64,000 nucleotides of DNA from Pictodentalium vernedei (GCA_031216915.1 CM062294.1:159481455-159545454), one strand, 5' to 3'; positions 1 through 9,050 are shown, counted from the first letter of the stretch. Notes: generated by a model from the letters alone, not told the origin. Program-made: numbers and translations.

Positions 1-34
1 CCAATTAACTGTAACAATTAATTGACAGTTCGGA

Positions 35-388
35 GGGTGTGGTAGCTCAGTTAGTAGAGGTACCAGCTGCATGCCGAGAAGTTCCCACCTGCGGCAACCA
101 TGTTGTGTCCTTGGGCAACACACTTCACCCCCATTGCCCACATAGGGCCATGGTGGCGTTTTGTACCAAGGCATGCTGCACGTCAATGGTGCCATTGTCT
201 TTAACCAATGTTAACCCTGCATATGTGGAGTAGGTATGTTGGGGAGCTGACAGCTGCTCGCCATAGATCGCCATTGCTCGGTGGTTCTCTCTAGGAACTC
301 CGGCTTCCTCCACCCATAAAACTCTTGTGGTCATGAATAGCCATTATACAGAAACTGATCTAAAACACCAATAAATAAATATTGACAG
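35..388 (+). repeat. tRNA-derived SINE copy
   Basis: The head contains a tRNA-like A box (GTGGTAGCTCAGTTAGTAGAG, about 40-60). It is followed by a body that recurs around 2370-2433/21584-21745, 22056-22372, 48470-49040, 51262-51425 and 63868-64000, with shared phrases such as CTTCAACCAATGCTAACCCTGC and TTGCTCGGTGGTTCTCTC. The tail is rich in AATAAATAAA. A tRNA-like head, dispersed copies and a simple-repeat tail identify a SINE rather than a functional tRNA gene. The B box in this copy is degenerate. Confidence 0.8.
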
Positions 389-2340
389 TTCTTGTCTTCC
401 TGTTTGTTTTTAATAAATTGCACCTTAATAATTACATGTAGTTTGTCACCAACTGAATACTCCCAAAGCGTACTCTGCAATTTGACCCACACCGGCCGCT
501 ACATTCTGACCTGAACCAACTGTTAATGCACCCAAACTGTCCTACAGAGGACATATACAAAATTTTTTTTTTACTTTTTAGTGTTTTTTTCTTTCCCATG
601 TAGAAGTTATTTTCTTGATTGATGATAGAGTAAACATAAATTGAGATTAATTAAATAGATGTCAAATTGTCAATCATGTTTTGCTGCTCGGTGTTTATTA
701 TATTCATTATCACTTTATTGTAATTAGGGACCTTGTCCATCAGGGCCTGCATTTTCATCAGGTCTGGTAATCAGCCTCAAAACATTTCTCACCAGGCTGA
801 TCAGTCAGCCTGGTCGCCAATCTTTTGAGCCGGCAAATGCATCTGCCACAGTTTATGCAATCTGCGAAATCAGCCCTGAACAGTACAAATCATGCCTGGT
901 GGTCCTTTTTATCTGGCCTAAACATCAGCCTGGCCACTGTTCTAAAATGCAAGCCCTGGTCCATTAGGACAAGACCCTTACTATAATTAACTGATAATAA
1001 ATGGTATGGTTGTTCGTAAATTTATATTATTTTGATACCAGGTATTAAAAATATTAATATTTGTGAACCCACTCACCCAATTACAACTAGTCCCTTATCA
1101 TAATAAACCAACAACTTCATCAAGTTGTGTGCTTTTATCCAGTAGCTAACATTGGAATAGTACAATGTGCTTTTTCAGAAACATGATCAAGTATGGATGT
1201 CAAACAACAATTACTGGTAATAAAATGATATTTTCAAACATCACCCCTGTTTTTTTCAGTTATGAACTAACCAGGGTATTTTTTGTTTCTAAAAATTTGA
1301 TTTGCAATTTCCATCTTGGTTTCAAAAAGTGATGATAAATAGTTCATCTAATTTGCATAAATTCTGCACGAGAAAATAATGTGTATTATATGTAACGTCG
1401 CATTCCATGTTACTAAACATTCATACAAAAATTTATTCAAATCAGAACTTTCATACAGAAGTTCTGCACAAAAAACTGATTGCACTAATTTCAGTACAGC
1501 GCCCATCTTGAATCTTGGAATGCATGCAAAAACACTCGTTCTCGTCCCATGGTGATAACAAAAGTACCCAAGAAGTTTCGTAAAGACAGGCTCATAAATA
1601 TGGCCTCTAGCCCAAGCCGTATTGAATTGTTGACGCCGGACAGACGTCCAGACGGACGACGGACCATGGCATAACCTTAAATTTGACTATGTCAAAGTTG
1701 AGCTGAAAATGGGGAGTATCCAGAGTATCACATGACAAAAAACTATTTGTAAAGGACTCCCCCTTTCAAGGACAATGGGACGGCGCTGGCATTCACCACC
1801 ATGCAGCCTTGAGGCTACATTTGGAATTCCTGTATTTGTTGTTCTTATGAAGTATTATTCTATTATTATCAGTTATGGTACAAATATGGCACCGATAGCA
1901 CACTTTCAGGTACAGCTGATGCCTGATGTCGACTGTGTGTCAGTGCATGAGGTGCACACATAGTTTTGGGGCTCTATACACCACATCCTTCATTTTGCTA
2001 TATAATTTGCGTAAATTTATTTGGAATTTCTAGAATTTAAGACATACAAAGTTCATAGTATTGTTTTTGCCTTAGTTATGGAGCGTAATACACAATGGAC
2101 AATTTAGTTTGAAAAAGGGGTTCATGAAGATTCAGCCCCAGGAAGATTCAGCCGTCATACTTTTTCCGAGAAAATTCGGGCTCAGTCTCAATCTTATCAC
2201 CTCAGAGGTCAAATCTTCATAGAAAATGTTTTTCTTTAAATGTTCTATGCATTTGTTCTATAGTTGTTTTTTAAAGGATTTATGATTACTAATCATGACA
2301 AAATTGTGCAATATAAAACAAACCTAAATGAAGCTGGCAC
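389..2340. other. host intergenic DNA, no gene seen
   Basis: AT-rich sequence without a convincing reading frame. Around 730-960 there are several CAGCCTGG/CAGGCTGA phrases that look like a degraded repeat. Around 1630-1675 a GGACAGACGTCCAGACGGACGACGG-type phrase occurs that I associate with dispersed repeats in mollusc genomes; this is from memory and weak. Short open frames here have no recognisable product. Confidence 0.6.
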
Positions 2341-2433
2341 AAAAAACCCTCCAAAAAAGAAGCTGAGAGATTCTAAGTTCGAATCCTGTACTAAGGCGTA
2401 CTGCACATCGATGATGCACTTGTCTTCAACCAA
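2341..2433 (+). repeat. 5' part of the SINE interrupted by element 1
   Basis: Contains a tRNA B-box-like GTTCGAATCC (about 2378-2387), then the SINE phrases TACTGCACATCGATG and CACTTGTCTTCAACCAA. The SINE resumes at 21584 with AACCAATGCTAACCCTGC. Joining the two sides across the transposon and removing one AACCAA gives the same order as the intact copies at 35-388 and 22056-22372, so this SINE was the insertion target. Confidence 0.8.
2428..2433. repeat. left target-site duplication of element 1 (AACCAA)
   Basis: AACCAA lies directly before the first base of the terminal inverted repeat and is repeated exactly at 21584-21589 after the last base. A 6-bp duplication is the known Polinton/Maverick integration footprint. 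Confidence 0.93.
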
Positions 2434-2900
2434 AGTAGGTAATAAAGGCCGATTCAGAGACACATGTACATGTACGTGTACGTGTACACGTACATTCGTG
2501 TACACCTCCATAGGATTTAGTGTTAAAATCGTGTACAAGGTACACGGTTTGAACTTTTTTAGAGTGGCTTAGAACCGGCTTTGCCGGTTCAATGACCACT
2601 GAATTGTATCCTAGAGTGAACCCCCCCCCCCCCCCCGTAGCTTTACGTACACGTGCATGTACCGTTTTGTGTTTGAATCGGCAAATGGTTTTCCCCATAG
2701 GATTCAGTGTTAAATTGCGAGCAAAAAAACGTTTTGTCGTTTCTAAATCATCATCTTGCCGATTCTAACAATCCGCGTCCGTACACGATTTTAACACTGA
2801 AACCCTATGGAGACGTACACGGAGATCCACTTGCGGATTTTAGGTTGGAAAATCGAATCGTGTCTCTGAACCGGCAAACCCACTGCCGCGTTTCCTGAAG
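2434..2900 (+). repeat. left terminal inverted repeat of element 1
   Basis: About 467 bp matching the complement of 21122-21583. It contains runs of alternating GTACACGTACATGTA and several direct and inverted copies of a CATAGGATTYAGTGTTAAA block (about 2511, 2697, and inverted about 2792). A poly-C tract near 2621-2636 is replaced by a GGGG run followed by a T run in the right repeat. Polintons carry such repeats as replication origins and integrase ends; the exact protein-binding sites here are inference. Confidence 0.92.
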
Positions 2901-3013
2901 AAATAAAAAAAGTGATTGATATATAGGAGAGAAAAAAAAATGTATAAATAAATAGTTATTTAAAAAAATAATATATCAAATCGAATAGATAATAAAAAAT
3001 AAATACGTAAATC

Positions 3014-3388
3014 ATGAGCGATTCTCAGACTATTAGAGTAATGTTTCTTTTAAAAATGCTGATGAGAGCCTACGCATTCTGCGTGAACGAACAACTAGGT
3101 CGTCTCTTGTTAGAACGATGCGTCGGATGTCGGGATCACCTAGACTTCGATCACGAGAATCATTCGTGTCTGTGGATGGAAAGGGAAGATATGGTAGTCA
3201 AGTATTTCGAACCGGCGTTCGAACGCGTTCAAATCAATGAAGTGATTGCGTTTTGGAAGAGATTACTCTTCTGTAAGGATCAAAGCAAGCCTACAGTTAC
3301 GGAAGAACAGAAATTGGCGCGTAAAAGTCTGACTTTACGAGATAAGGGATGCATCATGAAATTATTGTTCAATGAAGCATACGTCTAA
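3014..3388 (+). CDS. small conserved Cys/His protein of unknown function
   Basis: A 124-residue protein and the first gene inside the left inverted repeat. It has a possible zinc-binding cluster, CVGC near residues 36-39 followed by DHLDFDHENHSC and CLW, embedded in a helical protein with a hydrophobic, Arg-rich N terminus. The element 2 copy (28152-28526) is about 90% identical by eye with no indels, so the frame is under or was recently under constraint. From memory, similar small proteins accompany Polinton-like elements in other invertebrates, but no function is known to me. It is followed 100 bp later by the membrane-protein gene on the same strand. A nucleic-acid-binding or regulatory role is possible but not shown. 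Confidence 0.8.
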   Translation: MSDSQTIRVMFLLKMLMRAYAFCVNEQLGRLLLERCVGCRDHLDFDHENHSCLWMEREDMVVKYFEPAFERVQINEVIAFWKRLLFCKDQSKPTVTEEQKLARKSLTLRDKGCIMKLLFNEAYV

Positions 3389-3489
3389 GTTTTCTCGTTG
3401 ATATAAAATAAGGGAGAATAGAAAATAAAAATAAATACACACATAAATTTTTTTATCTAATATTAGAAAGAAAAAAAAAAAAAACAAAA

Positions 3490-4152
3490 ATGAGAACCAG
3501 AAATAAATTGTATCCGACGTTAGTGGACGACGAGGATGAGAAGCCGATCGGCGTTTTGCCAACGGCACCGTCGCTAGAAGAAAAAGAAAGAGGAGAGAGG
3601 TATCGCATCGATCAAATCAGTAGAATCCAAGAGTATCTAACTCGAGAGAGAGATTCTCGTCGTTCTCTCAAGAAGAAATATTCGCGTTTCGTGAAATTCG
3701 TCAACGCGATCGACACGACACTCATCACGATTTCCATGGGTTTACACGCGGCCGGCATCGGATTGTTGTCGACCGCGGTCGGCATTCCGATCGTGTTGAC
3801 CGTAGAAGGAGTGGCTCTCGCCGCCGGATTGTTTAGCACGCTCGGAAACTTTTTGAGTAGGAAATTATATCTGAAGGCGAGGAAACACGACAAGATTCAC
3901 GTCTTGGCCGACTCCAAGATCGACACGATATCCGAAATGATCTCTATGGTGTTGAAAGACGGTAGGATATTGGACGGTGAATACTTCGCGATATTGAGCG
4001 AGAAAACGAAATACGATGCTATGAAAGAAGCCGTGAGAATCAAGACTCGTCAGATCGTCAAGGAAGAGGTGAAGGATTCTCTCGTGGAAAAGGGGAGGAA
4101 AGAGGCCAGGGAGGAATTCAGTAAGATGATAGAACTCAAGAGCAGCGATTGA
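3490..4152 (+). CDS. membrane protein with two hydrophobic segments, unknown function
   Basis: A 220-residue protein. The N-terminal 75 residues are charged and helical. Residues of about 80-117 form two closely spaced Gly/Ala-rich hydrophobic stretches (ITISMGLHAAGIGLLSTAVG, then VALAAGLFSTLG), consistent with a hairpin membrane anchor. The C-terminal half is a long charged helix likely to form coiled coil, ending in Lys/Glu-rich sequence. The element 2 copy (28623-29285) has the same length with scattered substitutions. From memory, this family accompanies Polinton-like elements in cnidarians and other invertebrates. A virion-membrane or host-membrane role is inference. Start: ATG at 3490 after an A-rich leader. 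Confidence 0.82.
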   Translation: MRTRNKLYPTLVDDEDEKPIGVLPTAPSLEEKERGERYRIDQISRIQEYLTRERDSRRSLKKKYSRFVKFVNAIDTTLITISMGLHAAGIGLLSTAVGIPIVLTVEGVALAAGLFSTLGNFLSRKLYLKARKHDKIHVLADSKIDTISEMISMVLKDGRILDGEYFAILSEKTKYDAMKEAVRIKTRQIVKEEVKDSLVEKGRKEAREEFSKMIELKSSD

Positions 4153-4251
4153 AAAAAAAAGAATATATATATATAATAAGAACAGAATTAATTAATTATT
4201 AAATTTATATATAAAATAAAAAAAACGAAATTAATTTAATAACTCTTAAAA

Positions 4252-4404
4252 ATGTATTGCGTAAAGTGTAAGAGAGTTACCGAGACGAGTAATTCTCGAG
4301 AAGTACGAACTAAAAACGACAGACAGATGCTTCGCGGAATTTGCGACGTGTGTGGGTCTGTCAAGACTCGATTCGTCAAAAAAAAAGAACGCGAGCAAAG
4401 GTAA
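4252..4404 (+). CDS. small C2C2 zinc-ribbon protein (DUF5679-like)
   Basis: A 50-residue frame opening with MYCVKCK and closing with GICDVCG, giving two CxxC knuckles about 25 residues apart, followed by Lys/Arg-rich sequence. This is the layout of the DUF5679-type zinc ribbon found in viruses and mobile elements. The frame runs into an A9 tract at 4378-4386 and stops at 4402. The phospholipase frame continues in the +1 phase directly after the tract, so the two may have been one protein; in other invertebrate elements I recall them fused. The element 2 copy has lost its ATG and one cysteine. Confidence 0.7.
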   Translation: MYCVKCKRVTETSNSREVRTKNDRQMLRGICDVCGSVKTRFVKKKEREQR

Positions 4405-4420
4405 AGGCATCGTGAATAAA

Positions 4421-4822
4421 ATGATCAATAATCTACCTTTCGAAATGCATCTGCCCGGTCACAGTTTCACGGGACCCGGAACGAAATTGAACAAGAGACT
4501 CAACGCCGATCTGACACCCAAATCTTGGAGCAAACCTGTGAATAGGGTTGACGCGACCGCGTATGGTCACGATCTGTGCTACGCCGGACATCCCGACACC
4601 AAGACTCGCAACGACGTCTGCGATAAAAACATGTTGGGGAAACTGAGAGGCATATCGAATCCGACCAGGAAAGAGAAGATAGAACGTTCGCTGGTCGGCA
4701 ATCTGATCGGTGCGAAACGTCGATTCGGATGGGGCGTTCAAAAAAAGCGCATCGGAAAAGAGGAAGAAACTATTATTGACGAGCGAATTGGCCGAGGAGT
4801 TACACAAACCCATATTGCGTAA
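4421..4822 (+). CDS. phospholipase A2-like domain protein (parvovirus VP1 type)
   Basis: From the ATG at 4421 the protein has 133 residues. It contains a calcium-loop-like GPGTKL at residues 18-23 and the catalytic-helix motif HDLCY at residues 50-54. These are the two hallmarks of the secreted/parvoviral phospholipase A2 fold, used by parvoviruses and adinto-like elements to breach endosomal membranes. The frame is open upstream to 4352 but without an ATG. It sits one phase away from the preceding zinc ribbon (break at the A9 run) and overlaps the integrase frame over 4710-4822 in another phase. Element 2 retains both motifs (29557-29919). A separate protein or part of a fused or frameshifted polyprotein are both possible. 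Confidence 0.8.
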   Translation: MINNLPFEMHLPGHSFTGPGTKLNKRLNADLTPKSWSKPVNRVDATAYGHDLCYAGHPDTKTRNDVCDKNMLGKLRGISNPTRKEKIERSLVGNLIGAKRRFGWGVQKKRIGKEEETIIDERIGRGVTQTHIA

Positions 4823-5579
4823 ATTTCGAAAGAGAAGGGTGTTTGTGAAGGGTCTGGATGATATTTGGTCTGCCGACTTGGTCGACATGAGATCGTTTTC
4901 GAGGTGGAACGAGGGCGTCAAATATCTATTGACGGTCATCGACGTGTTTTCCAAATACGGTTGGATCAGAGCTTTGAAGAATAAATCGGGACCTTGCGTC
5001 GCCGAGGCTTTGAAGAGCGTGTTCGACTCGTCTTCTCGAAAACCGAGTAAATTGTGGGTGGATAAGGGAAAGGAATTCTACAACAAGCACGTTCATCGAT
5101 TGGTAGACCTCTACTCGATCGAAAACGAAGAGAAAGCCAGCGTGGTGGAACGTTGGAATCGAACGATGCAGGAAAAGATGCATAGATACTTCACGGCGAA
5201 TTCGACCAAGAAATACATATACGCTCTGAACGGTCTGGTCAAAGATTACAACAACACGCGACACAGATCGATCAAGATGACTCATGTGGAAGCTAGCGAT
5301 CCTCGAAATGAAAAACGGGTCTACGCGAATCTATATCCTGAGAGATCTAAGATTAGGAAGAAGTCTACAACGCCGAAATTTGCGGTCGGTGATCGAGTGA
5401 GAATCTACGCTTATAAGAAGCACTTCGAAAAGGGTTATACTCCTCGATGGACCTCGGAAATCTTCGTGATAATCAAAATATTTCACACCGATCCGGTGAC
5501 TTACGAAATCGAAGCTTTGGATGGAGAAGAGATCATCGGAAAGTTTTACGAACAACAATTACAGAAGACAAAGTTTTGA
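4710..5579 (+). CDS. Polinton DDE integrase (rve family), no ATG start
   Basis: The open frame gives about 289 residues. The retroviral-type integrase core runs from the first catalytic Asp in SADLVDM (residue 56 counting from 4710), through WVDKGKEFY (Asp 118), to VVERWNRTM (Glu 147). The D-to-E spacing is shorter than the retroviral 35. The C-terminal part (residues about 220-289, VGDRVRIYAYKK and WTSEIFVI) is an SH3-like DNA-binding tail; no chromodomain follows. The frame has no ATG before Met 60, which lies inside the catalytic core. It overlaps the phospholipase frame and may be expressed by frameshift at the A7 run near 4740. All three catalytic residues are present. It would join transposon ends to target DNA, giving the 6-bp duplication. 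Confidence 0.92.
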   Translation: MRNVDSDGAFKKSASEKRKKLLLTSELAEELHKPILRKFRKRRVFVKGLDDIWSADLVDMRSFSRWNEGVKYLLTVIDVFSKYGWIRALKNKSGPCVAEALKSVFDSSSRKPSKLWVDKGKEFYNKHVHRLVDLYSIENEEKASVVERWNRTMQEKMHRYFTANSTKKYIYALNGLVKDYNNTRHRSIKMTHVEASDPRNEKRVYANLYPERSKIRKKSTTPKFAVGDRVRIYAYKKHFEKGYTPRWTSEIFVIIKIFHTDPVTYEIEALDGEEIIGKFYEQQLQKTKF

Positions 5580-5744
5580 TAAAAAAAACAAATTTTTTTT
5601 TATTTACTTTCTTTAACATTTTCTTGTTTACACACATATATATATAAGAGAGAAAAAATAATAATAAAAAATAATTAAAAACTATTTTTAGATAAAGAAA
5701 GCAAGTTAATTAATAAACAAAAAAATCCCTAAAAATCCTTTAAA

Positions 5745-7001
5745 ATGACAAATATACTAGATATAGCACAAAGCATAGTGAAAGATGAAAGTATTCAAGA
5801 ATATGAGGTTCACGAATACGAACCGGTAACCGGAACGAGTTTGAACAATGCGGGAGAGATAAGAATCAACGTCGAAACTCAAGATCTATTCATACATCCT
5901 AGCGAGAGTTACATAGTGGTGCAGGGACGTCTCACCAAGGAAAATGGGAGCGACTACGCCGACGACGACACGGTTACTCTAGCCAATAATGGCATCATGC
6001 ATCTATTCAGTAATATAAAATACATGCTATCTGGACTAGAGATAGAATCTGTGTTTCATCCCGGTCAGGCCACCACGATGTTCTCACTCTTGACGCATCC
6101 TGATGATTTTTCAAAATCCAGAGGACTTAATCAGTTGTGGGTGAAAGACACCGTCGGCCCTGCTAGCGCCGGCGCCGCCGCGATATTCGACTACGTCGTC
6201 AAGACGTCCAGACCTAAAGGAACGTTTTCGTTCAGGATACCTTTGAAACACATTTTCGGATTCGCGGACGATTACAACAAGATCATGTACGGATTCAAAC
6301 ACAATCTGACGTTGATTCGAAAAGGAGACGATGACGCAATAGTGAGACTCACTGCGACCAATGCGGGTAAGATAACTCTACACAAGATATCGTGGTTCGT
6401 TCCGCACGTGGAGCCTTCGATCGTGGAAAAAGCGCGTCTCTACAAGGTCATAGAATCCAAGAGTAAATTACCCGTGGTATTTAGAATGAGACAGTGCGAC
6501 ACGGCTAGCATTCCTCCCTCCACGAATCACTACGATTGGAGATTGACGGTGAAATCCGCTGCCGAGAGACCGCGTTTCATCGTGGTTGCGTTTCAGACCG
6601 ATAGGGAAGGGTCTCAGGAAAAGAATGCGTCGCTGTTCGATCACTGCAGTTTGAGAAACATGCAAGTGTTTCTGAACGCCACGAGATATCCAGCAATCGA
6701 TTACAATGCGTCGTTTGACAAGAACGATTTCTGCAGACTGTACGGCGACGCCGCTGATTTTAGAAAGAAGTATCACGGTCTAGACGAATTGATGAGCAAT
6801 CCTAACATATCTCCCGGCGAATACAAGTCGATGTATCCCATGTTCGTATTCGACGTCAGTAAACAGAGTGAACGACTCAAGAGTAGCGTCTTAGACATTC
6901 AGATCAAGCTGCAATTCGATAGGAACGTTCCGAGAAAAACCGAAGCCTTCGCCCTGGTCCTGTCGGACAGAGAATTACAATTCAAAATCGGATGGAAATA
7001 A
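5745..7001 (+). CDS. probable major capsid protein (double jelly-roll, hexon-like)
   Basis: A 418-residue, beta-rich protein and the largest intact gene of the rightward block, directly after integrase. It is conserved in element 2 (30876-32153, 425 residues). It shows no catalytic motif, has alternating beta-strand-like segments, and has the length and neighbours expected for the adinto/Polinton capsid protein. The capsid assignment is from family resemblance and position, not a direct structural test. Around 6369-6410 a 2-bp insertion and a 5-bp difference relative to element 2 together keep frame but change about eight residues. Near the 3' end a 1-bp difference gives a different last few residues (ends IGWK here). 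Moderately sure. Confidence 0.72.
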   Translation: MTNILDIAQSIVKDESIQEYEVHEYEPVTGTSLNNAGEIRINVETQDLFIHPSESYIVVQGRLTKENGSDYADDDTVTLANNGIMHLFSNIKYMLSGLEIESVFHPGQATTMFSLLTHPDDFSKSRGLNQLWVKDTVGPASAGAAAIFDYVVKTSRPKGTFSFRIPLKHIFGFADDYNKIMYGFKHNLTLIRKGDDDAIVRLTATNAGKITLHKISWFVPHVEPSIVEKARLYKVIESKSKLPVVFRMRQCDTASIPPSTNHYDWRLTVKSAAERPRFIVVAFQTDREGSQEKNASLFDHCSLRNMQVFLNATRYPAIDYNASFDKNDFCRLYGDAADFRKKYHGLDELMSNPNISPGEYKSMYPMFVFDVSKQSERLKSSVLDIQIKLQFDRNVPRKTEAFALVLSDRELQFKIGWK

Positions 7002-7099
7002 GATGTCGATCATTCGATGAGAGACGTGTGTGAAAAAAATTAATAAACGTTAAAAATGTGGATGTAAGATTAATTAAAAACCAAAATCTCGAAAATAAA

Positions 7100-7441
7100 A
7101 TGGATGTTTTTGACACGAAAACAACAAATCATCTGTTCACTTCAGATTACTATGACGTTAAAATAAAATGCTTGGAAAAATGGATTCAAATTGAATATGA
7201 AGAACGTAACACAAAAAATGGATGGAATAGTTGTGATTTTAACGAATAACATTTAAAAGAAAAAGAAGAGTTTGATCTCATAAGATCTAACGAAGAAATT
7301 ATAAAAAATACAATTTTAAAATGTTGCAAATGTAAGAAACGTCAAATAAAAATCGAATCTCAACAAACTAGATCTGGTGATGAACCAACAACCATATTCG
7401 CAAAGTGTATAAATTGTAATCATAAATGGATAGAAAATTAA
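7100..7441 (+). pseudogene. TFIIS-like transcription elongation factor zinc ribbon, one internal stop
   Basis: One frame from the ATG at 7100 to 7441, interrupted by TAA at 7247-7249. The downstream part holds CCKCKKRQ, then QTRSGDEPTT, then CINCNHKW. That is the CxxC...CxxC ribbon of TFIIS domain III with the invariant Gln-Thr-Arg-Ser and acidic Asp-Glu loop that enters the RNA polymerase II active site to stimulate transcript cleavage. The upstream part (EKWIQIEYEE and so on) resembles no domain I can name. Giant viruses (NCLDVs) carry TFIIS homologues; I know of none described in Polintons. The gene is very AT-rich compared with the capsid gene before it, and element 2 lacks the whole segment. 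Stop readthrough or a downstream start could still give a short ribbon protein. Confidence 0.78.
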
Positions 7442-7572
7442 AAAAGGGATGCAATTTTAATCATCGTCATAAATGACAAAATTCTTTTACTAAAGAAAAA
7501 AACATTTCAGATATCGTATAATAATATATAATAAAAAGTTATCCAAAAAAAAAAAACAAAAAAATAATAAAA

Positions 7573-7615
7573 GTAATGAGATCTACAGAGATTGAACATC
7601 TTTCTAAATCTCATT

Positions 7616-7617
<2 letters not shown>
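7573..7617. terminator. imperfect palindrome between convergent genes (probable 3'-end hairpin)
   Basis: GTAATGAGATCT ... AAATCTCATTCC forms a stem with an internal loop, flanked by an A-rich stretch before and a long T tract after. It lies between the rightward capsid/TFIIS genes and the leftward fibre gene. Related palindromes occur at 15297, 16116, 32246, 39862 and 40564. A bidirectional transcript-end signal is inference. Confidence 0.5.
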
Positions 7618-7650
<33 letters not shown>

Positions 7651-7694
7651 ATCACACATTATTTTTTTTTTTTAATTCATTATTTTCCACGGGT

Positions 7695-9050
7695 TCACTG
7701 TTTGTTTAAAGGAACTAGTTCGATCAGTAGACTCACCACGGAAGTGGCGGCTTCGGGATTATTGCTTTTCATAACGAAATTAATCCTGTCTCCAGCATTC
7801 ACTTTGAGAGGCGTGCCGAACGTGCTAACATTCGCGTGTTGATTCTCAGTCTTTTCGATGCTGTATCTTTTATCGCTCTCTACTCCATTCACCATGAGAT
7901 TGACGCCCGCTCTGTTATTCAAATCCGAGGAAGCCAGACTCATTCGAAGGATTTCACCTCCCAGCGGCATGGGATATACCACCTGACCATGTTTCGATCC
8001 GCTACCTCCATTTCCAAAAGACCACTCAGCTTTTCCTTCATCTAAGGTGCCGGCCTCTTCGGCCCACACAGTGATCAATTCTCTAGCATATTTGACTTTC
8101 TCCACCACCGAAATCAGGGTGCAGGCATCCGTCATGTTCACGGGATCCAGTAGATTCGTGAGCGCGTGTCCACCCATGTCTAGTTTACCTTCCATGATGT
8201 CACCCTTTCTCCAGACCGAGTTGTCATCCACGTACTTTCTGCTGACCACGCTGGAATCGAATTCGGGATCGTTATCGAGACCGAATAAATTGTGACCGTT
8301 CATGTTGATGCCACCCTCCATGGTTCCGCCAGATTGTTTGTTCAGGTAGAGATCATCCACTTGTGATTCTAGGTATTCTTGTGATTGTATCACAGCAGAA
8401 TCTACGTAGCCCTTTTTGACCGCGGTTGAGTCTGCATCCGTGTCATCGATCTTCGACAGATTCAATATCTTGTTGAATCCCGCATTCAGATCCGATTTCA
8501 TTTCTCGTCTGTCAGACTTTCTCTGTTCCAGATCTACGTAGTGTTTGGTCGCCACGTCCTTGGGATTCGTGGGAGTGGCCACGTTCGTTATCTTGTTAGA
8601 ATTGGCGTTCAATTCCGAGTGCATCATTTTCTGAACGTATCTATTTCTCAGGTGTTCACTGAATCTCGCATGAGAGTCGTCCGCGTATTTCTTAGTCGCG
8701 GCATCGGTGGGATCTATGGGATTCGCGACATTCACCAAACATTTGGATTTCAGATCGAGATCGTCGGTCATGGTTTTATCCATGTAATTATCTAGCAGGA
8801 TTCATTCGAAATCGGCGTTCCCCCTGTCGACGTATTTTTTAGTCGCAGCATCTGCGAGATCTATCAGCTCGGGAAGATTGTAGAGCTTCTTATCGTTCAT
8901 GTTCAAAGGTTCTTCTCGAGGTTTGTATCTCTGAACGTAATGTTCATCCAAGTTGGCAACGTTGTAACCATCGTCGACTTCGAACGTCTTCCTCTTCTTT
9001 CTTAGGTTGACTTTTTCGTCGTCACTTCTACCCAATTTATCAACTGGCAT
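7695..9050 (-). pseudogene. fibre-like repeat protein with C-terminal head, one in-frame TGA
   Basis: Reading frame of about 452 codons from the ATG at 9050, interrupted by TGA at 8802-8804 where element 2 has CGA. The N terminus is charged. It is followed by about six repeats of roughly 45 residues with the consensus ...N..NL..P.DP.DAATKKYVD, the phage tail-fibre shaft signature. The last 150 residues are a beta-rich head with phrases such as GNGGSGSKHGQ and VNAGDRINFVM. By analogy with adenovirus fibre and phage tail fibres it would be a trimeric receptor-binding spike. The part from 8783 onward is open and begins with an ATG. It is convergent with the capsid gene, with a hairpin between them. 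Confidence 0.75.

Noticed and set aside
40..115. Possible tRNA gene from the GTGGTAGCTCAGTTAGTAGAG head
   Set aside because: It continues into a dispersed SINE body with other copies in the window, the B box is degenerate and no full cloverleaf can be drawn.
2264..2898. Open frames in the inverted repeats rich in Cys-Thr
   Set aside because: They translate the alternating GTACACGTACA tract and recur in every inverted repeat; there is no protein signal.
4352..4420. GTG at 4352 as the start of the phospholipase gene
   Set aside because: GTG starts are not expected in an animal nucleus. The first ATG is at 4421, and the upstream codons overlap the zinc-ribbon gene in another phase.
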